A stretch of 64,000 nucleotides of DNA from Chrysomallon squamiferum (lineage: Eukaryota > Mollusca > Gastropoda > Neomphalida > Peltospiridae), in NCBI GenBank assembly GCA_012295275.1, contig CM022675.1, positions 2,851,536 through 2,915,535 on the forward strand. Reading direction: 5' to 3'. Shown here piece by piece: positions 35,980 through 48,359 of the stretch. The position numbers and the translations under genes are program-made. The notes below the pieces were generated by a model. It ran no database searches and was not told the DNA's origin. It saw only the letters and a list, made by a program, of their open reading frames with translations. Every line of letters starts with the position of its first letter. Position 1 is the first letter of the stretch.

Positions 35980-37256
35980 ATGGCCACCTCAGCAGAAGTT
36001 TCAAGTTGGCAGACAGGGAAAAAACTAACAGAGTGTATTAAACATGTTTTTCATACGAGAACAGACAGCGACATCAGATTTGTTGTTGGAGAAGATGAAA
36101 CAATTGTTGATGTACATCGGTTCATCCTCATTATAAGAAGCGAAGTCTTCCACAGGATGATTATGGGAGAACTTCGCAAACAAAACAGCATCATCTTGCC
36201 TGATGTTCAGGCAGATATTTTTACAGAGTTTTTAAAGTATGTTAGCAAATACACACACACACACCCCCACACAAACATGCATCGTGTTGGAACAAGTTCA
36301 CCTGTTTGATAAACTTGATCTAAGAAAAAAAACTCTGGACTACATTTTGAAAAATGTCTACGAATGTCTGGTTGAGAATCGTACGATCAGACGAACTGAC
36401 AGCAGACAAGAAAAATGTTTTTGAAGCCGCTGTGAAGTGGGCTGACAGCGCATGCAGGAAGCAAGGAAGAGAGACGAATGAAAAAAACATGCGTGAAGCA
36501 CTGGGAGAGGTCGTGAAGCACGTGCGTTATCCATTACTCGATCAGACGTATTTTGTAAATCACGTGACACCCACTCACATACTCACTGAGGCTGAAGGAT
36601 TCAAGATTTTGAAACACTGGGTGAGCAGCAATGAAGATGTTTCACCTTTTAACTCAAACAAGAGGACTGCAGTGATTCCTAAAACACAGATTACAATAGA
36701 CAGGTTCAGTGAAAATATTCTGATTACTGGCCATGTTCTAGTAAAGAAGATGATGCCATTACTTTCTCTGTGAACAAAAACACTGTACTTCACGGATTTC
36801 AATTGTACGGTCAACATGAACCACGAAACTACGACATCAGCGCCGTCATCACTGACACAAGAACAGACGAAATACTGGACGGGTCTACGCTGACACAAGA
36901 ACAGACGAAATACTGGACGGGTCTACGCTGACTCAAGAACAGACGAAATACTGGACGGGTGTACGCTGACACAAGAACAGACGAAATACTGGACGGGTCT
37001 ACAGAGATATGAACACGTTGTGACTGATGTGTCTAGAGTGTATGACGTCGTGTTCAGACGTCCAGTGAAGATTACTAATGACACAGAGTACAGCTTGTTT
37101 GTTAATGTTAAGGGAGGAGTCACATGGTGTGGACGTGAAGGTAAATCAGAAATTGTTTGTAGATTTTCTGAGTCACACAAATCTAAACAGAGTGACAGAC
37201 AACTTCGTACATGTGTGACAGATGGACAAATACGTCCTTTGTTATTTTTAGTGTAA
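35980..37256 (+). pseudogene. BTBD6-like (pseudogene): BTB-BACK-PHR gene (BTBD2/3/6-like), broken
   Basis: This family links cullin-3 ubiquitin ligases to substrates through the BTB and BACK domains, with a PHR domain at the end (family knowledge). What is seen: ATG 35980 opens MATSAEVSSWQTGKK, then the BTB half with DVHRFILIIRSEVFHRMI and PDVQADIFTEFLKYV. At 36240-36275 a CA/CCCCAC tract replaces the rest of BTB and the start of BACK. BACK resumes as QVHLFDKLDLRKKTLDYILK; a second break near 36368 shifts to VRSDELTADKKNVFEAAVKW. A third near 36713 shifts to CSSKEDDAITFSVNKNTVLH. A 38-bp tandem repeat (36853-37004) breaks the PHR domain, which ends in frame with CVTDGQIRPLLFLV and TAA 37254-37256. 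At least four different lesions make it a pseudogene. Its 3' end is duplicated at 20597. Coding is in one long exon after the acceptor at 35972. Confidence 0.8.
36853..37004 (+). repeat. 38-bp tandem repeat inside the PHR-coding region, 4 copies
   Basis: The unit is TGACACAAGAACAGACGAAA then TACTGGACGGGTCTACGC, with starts at 36853, 36891, 36929 and 36967. Since 38 is not a multiple of three, successive copies are read in different frames and the second brings in a stop. Two copies would fit the frame that continues as YEHVVTDVSRVYD. Confidence 0.85.
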
Positions 37257-38400
37257 AAAACAACATCGTTCAAATACTGTAACTTTTAGGAATGGGATCA
37301 TTTTTATTTTTATTTATTTATTTATTTAATTATTGATTTATTTATTGATTTGTTTACATTTTTCTGATTACGTCATAGACACTAGATTTGATTTGAAATT
37401 TTATAATGGATTGTGTCAAACATACGTATAAAATGTATATTAACATTTCATTGCTTTATTATTTATTTATTTATTTATTTATATATTTATTTAAGTATTT
37501 CTAATGTTTTTTGTTTGTATACAAAACGTAATATTATTAACTATTTCTTGCTTGATTCGTACTTTTATTTATTTCACTTTAAAATGTATATAAAATAAAA
37601 TGTAGATAAATTACATATGTACTTACTGATTGTTGGACAGGAAAGAAAATTTATATTAAATATGTAAGTAAATTAGATTATGTTTCGAATCTACTCTTTG
37701 TTTATGTATAAGGTGTATATAAACAAAACGCAGATAAATTTGTTTTTGTATCATGAATTTTACTTCGTTTATTTTTGTATTTAATTTGTGTTTAGAATGT
37801 AAAAAGAGAAATTATATAGAGACATAAAAATCAAGTTTATTATTTTGTAATATTTTTCTTTTCTGCATACAGCGTGTAATACATAAAGATGTTGTGAGAC
37901 AGGATTCCAGAGCAGATCCTATATCTGTACTTGATGTGTGTAGTCTGTACTCTGTCTGTGTTTAACAACAAGAAATCTCTCTCTCTCTCTCAAAAATACA
38001 CACAAACATGTGGACAGAAACGTGTTTCATCGTAATTATTATCTATTTGTTATTTATTTTAATTTAATTTATGTTTTATCTTATTTTTATTTATTATTAT
38101 TATTATTATTTTTATTTACTTATTTAATTTATTCTATTTTATCTTTTTTATTTTATTTCCATTATTCAAGTTCATTTTATTTATTTATTTTAGATCTCAT
38201 CTAATTTTTTTTTTAAATGCTTTTTTACTATTTATTATTTTATTTTTTTTAGATATTTTTATTTATTATTATTTTTTTTTTTTATATTATTATTATTGTT
38301 TTATTTATTGTTTTTCATGCTATCGTAGTTGGCAGCTGGTGTGATGTTGGAATTATAATGAATGTTTAAATTATCATGCAACTGAAAAAGTCAACCAAAT
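37257..38400 (+). other. 3' flank of the BTB-PHR locus, AT-rich
   Basis: A possible polyadenylation signal AATAAA lies at 37594-37599. 37340-37890 is paralogous to 20930-21360. From 37990 to 38330 it is low-complexity (ATTT)n and T-rich; open frames there are chance. Confidence 0.5.
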
Positions 38401-38401
38401 A

Positions 38402-38622
38402 TTAAAATATATCTCTGATACTCTGAAACAATAGCCTAAACATGTTGTCAAGCTTGTTTCTAACTGTACCATTTGGAGAAAAGCAGACGACTTCCGGCTC
38501 AAATGTATCTGTAATATCTTCTGAGTAGGTATCAGCCTCGACAGTTACCAGTCTGATAAACTGTAGGTCGTGCCAGCATTCTTTTATTGTTAGAGCATCT
38601 TCAACACAATGGAAAAATACTT
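38402..38622 (-). CDS. Unrecognised terminal exon, 73 codons
   Basis: On the - strand an acceptor TTATTTAG at 38623-38630 opens an exon that is free of stops until TAA at 38402-38404. It reads EVFFHCVEDALTIKECWHDL, later TVEADTYSEDITDTFEPEVV and NKLDNMFRLLFQSIRDIF. Composition is like real coding sequence and the surrounding DNA is far more AT-rich. A candidate upstream exon lies at about 39185-39235. I do not recognise the family; it may be host or transposon-derived. Confidence 0.45.
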
Positions 38623-39184
38623 CTAAATAATTATTCTATTTTTTTTATTATTATTTTTTTTTTTATTGTATCTTCAGGAACGACATGATTCTGTTACAAG
38701 AATATGGAGAAAAATATAAAGGTTACTTTACAGTTGAGATATCTACTGATATAGAGCAATTAACAAAAGATGGGTTTTTCAATCCCAATTTTTTTTTTTT
38801 TTTTTTTTTGTTTATTTACACGTCAATGTTGATTTCTTGATTATTTAGTTAACAGTGGATTATATTGATGACTTACAGGTACACACTCTGGAAAACATCC
38901 CAATGGCCTTAAACCAAGTTTCTTGATGCACATGCCCATACATTTTCTAAATGTGCTCTTATTATGGAACAGACGATACAGTTATTTATGTTATCGCATT
39001 TAATTGTCTGTTGGTCGCAATTGAATTGGTTTATACAGTCCATTTATAGAAGCATCTCTTATAGTTACGACGTTTGTTGTTAAATATATTGTCAATAGCC
39101 AGACATAAGGCTATGATACACTGTTAACTTTAAACTTAAGTGAATGGCTTTGATTTTTGAAATGATACTTATTGTTAACAGACT
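38623..39184. other. AT-rich DNA, intron of the - strand gene or intergenic
   Basis: Poly-T runs lie at 38640-38665 and 38789-38809. No gene was recognised. Confidence 0.35.
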
Positions 39185-39235
39185 TCTGCTGCCATCTCCT
39201 TTTAAGAACCAGTGTCGAAAAGTAACGACTAGAAT
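39185..39235 (-). other. Candidate upstream exon of the - strand gene at 38402
   Basis: On the - strand, acceptor TTTTCAG is followed by a stretch reading SSRYFSTLVLKRRWQQKS. The donor could be TCT|GTTAAC, but that phase does not fit the 38622 exon exactly, so an intervening exon or a small error would be needed. Confidence 0.25.
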
Positions 39236-39569
39236 CTGAAAATAAAACAAATTTGATTATTATCAAAAATTATCAAAAATGAAGTAAATATATATGATAT
39301 ATCTGTATATTAAAAGATAAGAAATGGAGATTGAGAATATAGTAAATAGATAGTATAAATTTGATTTTCCTCAATCGCAGCTAGAGCTTGCGAACAATAT
39401 GTACGATGCGGAATGATACATAACAAACACCAAATTTCTAAAATAAATTGCATTACATATTTGAAACTTTAATTTTGCTACAGTTTTCAAAAACGTATGC
39501 TTTTTTATAATAAAAGTGAGCATTTTTCATACCTTAGAAATTTAAACTTTTATTGCAACTGCGAACTAT

Positions 39570-39760
39570 TTCTTTGAAAGAACTGACGTGCGATAAATTA
39601 TTCACTGGAGTTATCGTTCGCTGGTTACCATCGGCTGGAATTGTTCGCTGCCTTTATTTCAGTAGGAAAAACAACTTTCGGTTTTAATTTTCGCGCTGCT
39701 TTATACCTAGAGAAATATTTATCGTTATACTCATCTAAAAATTATTTTTCAACCAACAAG
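39570..39760 (+). promoter_or_regulatory. Candidate promoter and 5' untranslated exon of the macrodomain-deltex gene
   Basis: A stretch richer in CpG (GACGTGCGAT, ATCGTTCGCTGG, TTTCGCGCTGC) ends in a good donor, CCAACAAG|GTAAAT at 39760/39761. The next acceptor in use is at 41101-41102, just before the start codon. A TATA-like TTTATACC lies near 39699. The exon start is not defined. Confidence 0.4.
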
Positions 39761-41100
39761 GTAAATTAATATTTTAAATAATTATTACATTATTATTTAT
39801 AGTAATAATTGATTTCATGTTTTCGTGGGGAAATGCGAAAACTTTTAAGAGTCAAAACAGCCCAAAGTCTTTTGGCTATACGGTATACCCTGTATTTATA
39901 ATCATACCCATAATTCAAATATTTCCTATACTTCTTATACTTCGGTTATAATAATATTAATTAAAACAACATGAAATTTTAAGGGTAGGTTTGTTTGTTT
40001 GTTTTTAACAAACCTGGTTTGAGTGTTAAAATAAATTTAAGAATGAAGCTAAAAAACAAAATATACACTAATACAGTCAGAGTTACACTAAATATTATTA
40101 TGTTAATTTATTATTAATACTTTTTTTTATCCTTGATTGCTTCAACCTTATCTTAATGAAATTTTAAACATGCAGCATCATCTATATTGATATACAATTT
40201 TTAGTGAATATTTAAGATCAAGGCATCTTAAAAATGTAATAGTAACACTAAAAATATTGAATCTGAAAATTGTTGGTTTGAGTTCAAGTATAAATTAAAT
40301 TTTTAAATATTTTTAGAGAACCAGTGAAGAACAGATATTAATCTGAGTTCTTCCTTATTAATTTTCGAAATTAACACTCCGACATCACTGATTGGATATA
40401 AAAAAAAATAAAGTTGATTTTAATGTTGCAGTGTTATTAACATATTTTTAAATTTTAAATCATTCCTTAAAGTCTTCTCCTTTTTTTTGCTTTCTTAGAC
40501 TTATTTTATTCTAAGCATCACTATAAAAATACTAATTATATTTATCGCTATCTCTGAATGTCCAGTTATCTATCAAGCACATACAGTCAAAAATGTGCTA
40601 TTTTAAATACAGCTTGTATAGTCAGTTAGAATAAGTCTGCTCTTCATAAGAATTCCATATTCTACAATCAGAAAAAAGTTATATTTTAATATTACTGTGG
40701 ATATTCCAGTAAACGAGAACAAGGATAAAAACACAGATGAATCACATTCAGGACAGATCAGTATGAATCAGTCTACCAGTGTTCACACAAAACAAAATGC
40801 TGAAAGTACCAGTCAGTGCATCTTATGAATCAAATATTTCTTTTTAGTATTTTTTTGTTAATTTGATGTTATTTGATGTGTGTTTTAGTGTTTTGCTATG
40901 TGGTAAAATCACATATGTTACATATGTTATATTGAAATATTGTAATAAATAGCCTACAATATTGTTTATAATTTCTTTATTAATTACATGATTTACTTAA
41001 CCTTATTTTTGTTTTTGGTTTAACAAATTTATATTTTTTACTTTAAGACGAACCATTGACCATTTAGCCACTATTCTTACCTGGCAAAGTTTTTATTTTC
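39761..41100 (+). other. First intron of the macrodomain-deltex gene, with one exon-like piece
   Basis: Mostly AT-rich. At 40710-40827 an acceptor-like ATTCCAG is followed by an open frame (DESHSGQISMNQSTS, VHTKQNAESTSQCIL) ending in TGA, with a possible donor GTCAGT at 40811. It might be an alternative 5' exon; coding status is unknown. Confidence 0.35.
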
Positions 41101-41104
41101 AGAT

Positions 41105-44100
41105 ATGAAAACAGATGAAGAAAACGAAGGAAAGATGGTGTATATTTATTTTGTTTATTATCTGGCTGGTAAAGAGGAAAAGATCCGTGATAAACAAGAA
41201 CTAAAGCAATTAAATTGTGAACAGTTTCATCTCTTTACACATTCAGAATATTTAAAAAAAAGTAAAATTGAAGCTTTAAGAGAGCAAATCATATTTGATG
41301 TTCATCCAAATGTGGATAATCAACTAATAGCAGAGATAGAAAATTTTACATTTGAAAGTCAAAAAGAAGCTGACGAATGGAAAAATAAAATCACTAATAT
41401 TCTTACAAAACATATGAATCTGTATAAAGAGTCTGAAGAAATTAACAAGGACGTGCACAATGCAAACACAAAATATCAGGATGGAAATTCATCACCAAAG
41501 CTTAAAGAAGAAATGACTTTAAAACTGGAAAGTTTGGAGAAGTGGGATTATGTAAAGAAATACAAGACTGAAAACATTTCTTTGATTGAATCAAACAATA
41601 AGGTTAAGATAAATTTATGTAAAGATTTAATCCATGTTACAATTGAAGGAGACTGTGTTTCTTCAGCAAAGAAAGAACTTGATAACCTGATGAATAATGT
41701 TAAAACAGGAAGTTTTCCAGTAGATGATACCATGAGCCTGGATAATGAAGGGAAAAGGAAGAAGGTGGCAGACAGAGCTGATGAGTTCAAATGTAGAGTG
41801 AAAGAAACTTCTTCTGCTGGGAAGTCTGTCATGCAGCAAGCAGCAGAGTTTGGTTGTTGGACAACCTGTCAGAACCAGACTCTTCAGATGATGTGTGGAG
41901 ACCTGGATTTGGATCAGTGTGATGTTTTAGTGGTGCCTATGCTAGAAACATCCAGCAGTCAGTTTACACCATCAGTCATAAAGACTGGTCTGTTTTTCTT
42001 TTTTAGTTACAGCTGTTTTAACTTTATTCCATCTTTAGACTATGTTTTAGTCAATCTGTACATGTGATAATCATAGTAATGTTTTATTTAAATGTTTTCT
42101 ATATCTCTCACTATTGCAATTTACTCAGTGTATCTATAAATCTGTTGTATCTTAGAACTCAGGTAAAAGTTGAAATGTAAATGTTAATTGAAAGTAAATA
42201 TATTTTCATAAAGACATAAATTCACACTAGTAATATTTTAACATGTTGTTCAGCTGGAATAAGTGATGTACCAGAATTAGCATAATAACTATATTTTAAT
42301 TTTCAGGAAAGTTTTCTGAATCTGGTGCTATAGATTTAAGAGAAATAAACAAGAAAAAGAAATGTCCAGTTATTGTTGATGATCCACACAGAAAACCTCA
42401 TTTTCTTATTTTCACTCTTCTGCCTCAGCAGTGGAATGATGGGAAAGGAAAAGAAAAAGAAAGAATTTCAAAATCCTTTAAAGATCTGTTTGTTTCTCTA
42501 AGGGAGCTTCAGAAAAAGACTTTGGTTAATTTGATCATCATAGATCTCCAAGACTTAAATTCATTCCCATTCAAAAAAGTTGTGAAGCCAATCATAGGTT
42601 GTTTTAAAGATGGACTTTCAGAACTGCAGACTTCATGTCATTTCATTTTGTCAGTAGATGATCCTCAAAATGCTATAGAGTTTACCACAGTCTTTGATGA
42701 CCTCATTGTGAAAAATGAACAAATGTGGAAATTCTTTTCAAGTAAGTACACAGGTGTCTCACTTGTTAAAATGATCATTCAGTTATCTAAATAAAAACAA
42801 GAAACTACTGAAAATAGCTGTAAAGCATGTAGCAAACATTTCCAACATCCTATTTTTTATTTTGCAATTTTTATCTCCTTGTTGAAATTGATTTCACAGA
42901 CCATCTTCCATAATCTCAACTTCTATTATGTAGTCAAATTTATATTTACTAATCATTTTTGGTAAAAGAAGATGATAATAAACACAGATATAAATTTAAT
43001 TATTTTCAGTCAAGCATTTGTTAATTACTAAATAATGGAATCTTGTGTTATTTTGGTAGTGATATGTTTTGACATCATTGGACAAAAATAGTTGTCTTTG
43101 CTTTGTGTTACATTATATTTTAATTGTAGAAAACATATTTTAAAAATTTGTTTTGTAAATAATTCACAAAACAATGTAATTCAATCCACATTTTCTCTTT
43201 TTATTGAGCCATTTTCCAAAGTGCAGGAAAATTCAGTTATAATTTGGAAACAGGCAGATCTATAGTTACAGATGCATCAGTATAATTTCTTAAATTCTGT
43301 TAATGATATGTGTATTATAACTAAGAAATAAAAAAATAAAAACAATCCTTGTATCTTTGTTCTTCTTCTGCAACAGTCTAGTTTGTGTGACCTGACAATT
43401 TTAAACTGTTTGTTAACTAAGTACTTCTTTCTGTTTAGTGTTAGCAATATTCATAGTTTGTGTGACCTGACAATTTTAAACTGTTTGTTAACTAAGTACT
43501 TCTTTCTGTTTAGTGTTAGCAATATTCAGAGTTTGTGTGACCTGACAATTTTAAACTGTTTGTTAACTAAGTACTTCTTTCTATTTAGTGTTAGCAATAT
43601 TCAGAGTTTGTGTGACCTGACAATTTTAAACTGTTTGTTAACTAAGTACTTCTTTCTGTATAGTGTTAGCAATATTCAGAGTTTGTGTGACCTGACAACT
43701 GTTTGTTTTAAACTGTTTGTTAACTAAGCAATATTCAGAGTTTTTCTGTTTAAACTGTTTGTTAACTAAGTACTTCGTTCTGTTTAGTGTTAGTAATATT
43801 TAGAGTTTGTGCAGCAATAACATTATTAAACATATTTATACAAAGATATGAAAGAAAGAAAAAGTCACCTGAAAGTTTCCAATTTATAATGGCAGAATGA
43901 AATGTTGTCCTATAGAGAAAACACTAACAAGAACGTCCTTCATTTTTGACACATCTCAAAAACTATTTCTGGTTTCATTGCTGTTTCATTCTAAATTTAT
44001 ATGAAATTTGTCTCCATTTCAGATGTCAGACATCGCCCATTGTCAAGAGTGAATGTCATACTTGGAGATATCAGCAAACTCAAGGTATGTCTTACTGAGT

Positions 44101-47100
44101 TAACTGTCAGAATATAAAAAAAAATTATGTCTGTGTGCTTTATTTCAGTTAATTTATGATTTACTGCATGCACTGACTAGGTGGTTTTTATGGTTCTTGG
44201 ATAAACATGAGAATGTGATTTAATAAAAACACATAACACAATAAGATCTCATATGGTCCATTTTGGTGTTTTTCATGTGGCTGCACATTTGCCCTGTTTG
44301 CACTTTATGACAATAATCAGTCTATAGGGTTATTTCAAGAAGACTGGGCAAAGCAAGAAGTGATGGTTCTTTTGTTAATAAATTTTGCAGTTTAGTCAAT
44401 GTTGCTAGAGACATGTTTGAACATTCCATTTGTACCTATAAATGCAGGTGAACATCTCCTTTAATTTAAAAGTATTATAAGAGTACCTAAAACTTCCTTG
44501 TTTACTAGAGTTTTTTTACTGGTCAGACTCATTATGTGCTTATAGAGTGTATACTGTGATCTACTGGTTGATGATCCTTCTATTTATATGTATCTGTTTG
44601 TTTATTTTACTTGCATATGATGTGCACAGATATTAATAAACCTCTTTGACTGGCACATATGATTCATTCACTCATTTTACCTTGAATATTTATATACTTA
44701 ATTTAAGGTTTTCAAGAATAAAGGTAATATGTAATCAGAAGGTCAAAAGTGTGTTATTAGAGCATCACAATGTTATTGTTAACCTTCATAAAATGCCTCA
44801 AAATGTGTGCTTGTATTAAGTTTGTATTCAAGAAAATCAAAATTTGAACTGTCCCAATGCTGATCAAGCATTCTTTTATTTTTACCTATTTTTAGGTGCT
44901 TTTTAACCTGATTTTTTTTTTTTTTTTTTTTTTTTTTGAATTATTTAAATTTTTACATTTTAAAGAATGGCGACTTTTCTGTAAGATGTTATCATTAAAG
45001 TTAACAGCTGAGAAGAAAAGAATGTGTTGATATTCAAATATGAACAAGAGTAGGTTAGTGCTATTTACAAGAAAGTTTCCAGTATCTGTAATTTAATGAA
45101 TATGTTGAATTTAATCAGTAACTGTTAATCTGGATCTTTTAAAACAATGTCTCATAAACATGATATTATAATTGTTTAAATCAGCCTATTATTGTTGTTG
45201 TTCCTTTTATTTATTTATTTTTTTATATAAATGTTTAGGTCTTTTATTTATTTATTTATTTATTTATTTAGTTAGTTAGTTAGTTAGTTAGTTAAGTATT
45301 TATTTATTTAGTTAGTTAGTTATTTCATTATTTTTTTATTTTTTTTTATAGTGTGATGTAATAGTCAATACTGTTGATCCAAAACTGACCTTACAAAATG
45401 GAAATGTTTCAAAATGTATTCTGAAGGCTGCTGGAACTGATGTACGTCAAGAATGTAAAAAGTATTATCCAAATGGTATAAAGTTTGGTGCAATTGCGAA
45501 GACAGGAGCTGGAAAATTGTCATCTTGTGATAACATCTACCATGGAGCACTCACTAAGCTGTCTCGTACTGATGAATATGAAGATGCATTAAAAGCAAGT
45601 ATTTAACAACCTGAAATTGTTATTCAAGCCTGTACTAAGTTAAATATATTTAATAAATTTGTTAATATCTTTCTGTTAACATTACACTGATGTTTGTTAT
45701 CTGTGTTTTAGTTAACATTACACTGATGTTTGTTATCTGTGTGTTTTAGTTAACATTACACTGATGTTTGTTATCTGTGTTTTAGTTAACATTACACTGA
45801 TGTTTGTTATCTGTGTTTTTAGTTAACATTACACTGATGTTTGTTATGTTTGTGTTTTAGTTAACATTACACTGATGTTTGTTATCTGTGTGTTTTAGTT
45901 AACATTACACTGATGTTTGTTATCTGTGTGTTTTAGTTAACATTACACTGATGTTTGTTATCTGTGTTTTAGTTAACATTACACTGATGTTTGTTATCTG
46001 TGTGTTTTAGTTAACATTACACTGATGTTTGTTATCTGTGTGGTTTTAGTTAACATTACACTGATGTTTGTTATCTGTGTGTTTTTAGTTAACATTACAC
46101 TGATGTTTGTTATGTTTGTGGTTTAGTTAACATTACACTGATGTTTGTTATCTGTGTGTTTTAGTTAACATTACACTGATGTTTGTTATGTTTGTGGTTT
46201 AGTTAACATTACACTGATGTTTGTTATCTGTGTGTTTTAGTTAACATTACACTGATGTTTGTTATGTTTGTGGTTTAGTTAACATTACACTGATGTTTGT
46301 TATCTGTGTTTTAGTTAACATTACACTGATGTTTGTTATCTGTGTTTTAGTTAACATTACACTGATGTTTGTTATCTGTGTTTTAGTTAACATTACACTG
46401 ATGTTTGTTATCTGTGTTTTAGTTAACATTACACTGATGTTTGTTATCTGTGTGTTTTAGTTAACATTACACTGATGTTTATTATCTGTGTTTTAGTTTA
46501 CATTACACTGATGTTTGTTATCTGTGTGTTTTAGTTTACATTACACTGATGTTTGTTATCTTTGTTTTAGTTAACATTACACTGATGTTTATTATCTGTG
46601 TGTTTTAGTTAACATTACACTGATGTTTGTTATCTGTGTTTTAGTTAACATTACACTGATGTTTGTTATCTGTGTGTTTTAGTTAACATTACACTGATGT
46701 TTGTTATCTGTGTGTTTTAGTTAACATTACACTGATGTTTGTTATGTTTGTGTTTTAGTTAACATTACACTGATGTTTGTTATCTGTGTGTTTTAGTTAA
46801 CATTACACTGATGTTTGTTATCTGTGTTTTAGTTAACATTACACTGATGTTTGTTATCTGATTTTAGTTAACATTACACTGATGTTTGTTATCTGTGTTT
46901 TAGTTAACATTACACTGATGTTTGTTATCTGTGTGTTTTAGTTAACATTACACTGATGTTTGTTATCTGTGTTTTAGTTAACATTACACTGATGTTTGTT
47001 ATCTGTGTGTTTTAGTTAACGTTATACTGAGATTTATTATTTCTATGTTTTAGTTAGGGTTAGTTTGTTCATGTATTTCAGAGTTTGTGCCATGTCATGA

Positions 47101-48301
47101 AAGCTTGTTTGGACAAAGCATCGACTGATAAGAAGAAAGCAATTGCCTTTCCAGTGTTGGGTACAGGAATTTTAAACTATCCAGTAGATGAAGTAGCAAA
47201 ATGTATGTTTGATTGTGCTGAAAGGTTTTTCCATGATAATGCACACTCATCAATTGAAAAGGTGCTGTTTGTGGTGCATCCTAAAAATGAAGATTGTATC
47301 AAAGTGAGGAAACTTTTTGTTTGTTTTTGATCTCTTTGTGAATATTATTTTTAATTATGTGTAATAGGATCTTGCTAAAAATTATTATATAAAAAAAGAA
47401 GAGTTGAAACATGCAACATTTTTATTTCTTCCTTTTACAGGTTAACAAATCTTTAATAAAATATTATAAAAATGAAAAATTCGGAAAGAAAACTTTGTCC
47501 ACATATTTTAAAGTAAATTGTATGTAATTTCAATCATCATATATTCCAGTCTGTGTAACTCTTCATTAATTTCATAACAGAAATATTGATATATTTATAC
47601 GATCGACCTTGCTAGGCTTTATCAAATTCATGTTGTTCTGGTTCCTTGTGTTTGTTTTTGTTGTTTTTTTTTGTGTGTTTTTTTTAGACTTGTTCACAAG
47701 TCAGTAAGCTATCAGTATGACATGTTAATTAAAATGTATCTGTATGTAACATACATGATATATGTTTTACAGATCAGATTAACCTGGAGAAAAGTTTTCA
47801 CATTTATTAGTCAGATATGCTATTACAAAGGTTTTTAAAATAGCGAAATAAAAAATACATTTATTAATGGAAGTACAACAATGTATTGCTATTTATACAT
47901 TTTATTTAATAAATACACTGTGATATGGATAATAAAGCTTGGTGTGAAAATTATTTGACCCAGATTTAAGAAACAAATACAATTTAATATAAAAACTACT
48001 GATGCAGTTTGCCATTAATATGATGTCATTCATTTTAATCAATTTTGATCAGTTTCTACTTTTTATTTACTTATTTATTTTTTTTAATTATTATTTTTTA
48101 TTTATTCAGTTATTTATTATAATGACATTTTAAGCAAGGTAAAGCTTCGACTGTTTGCAGGTTTTTATTGCTGAAGAAATAGCTCGGAGCTATGGACTGC
48201 GCAGCAGAATGTGTGAACAACGTAAGCACTGTTAACATTACTTCTCCTTCAGAAAATTCATTCATATTATTTAGCAATTTATCCTTTTGTCATAAATGAG
48301 G

Positions 48302-48359
<58 letters not shown>

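Noticed and set aside
43383-43727. Open frame of four 25-residue repeats
   Set aside because: Product of the 75-bp intronic minisatellite; the flanking exons join in phase without it.
45675-47035. CRISPR-like array of regular repeats
   Set aside because: Units are directly adjacent with no unique spacers, and the DNA is eukaryotic; it is an intronic minisatellite.
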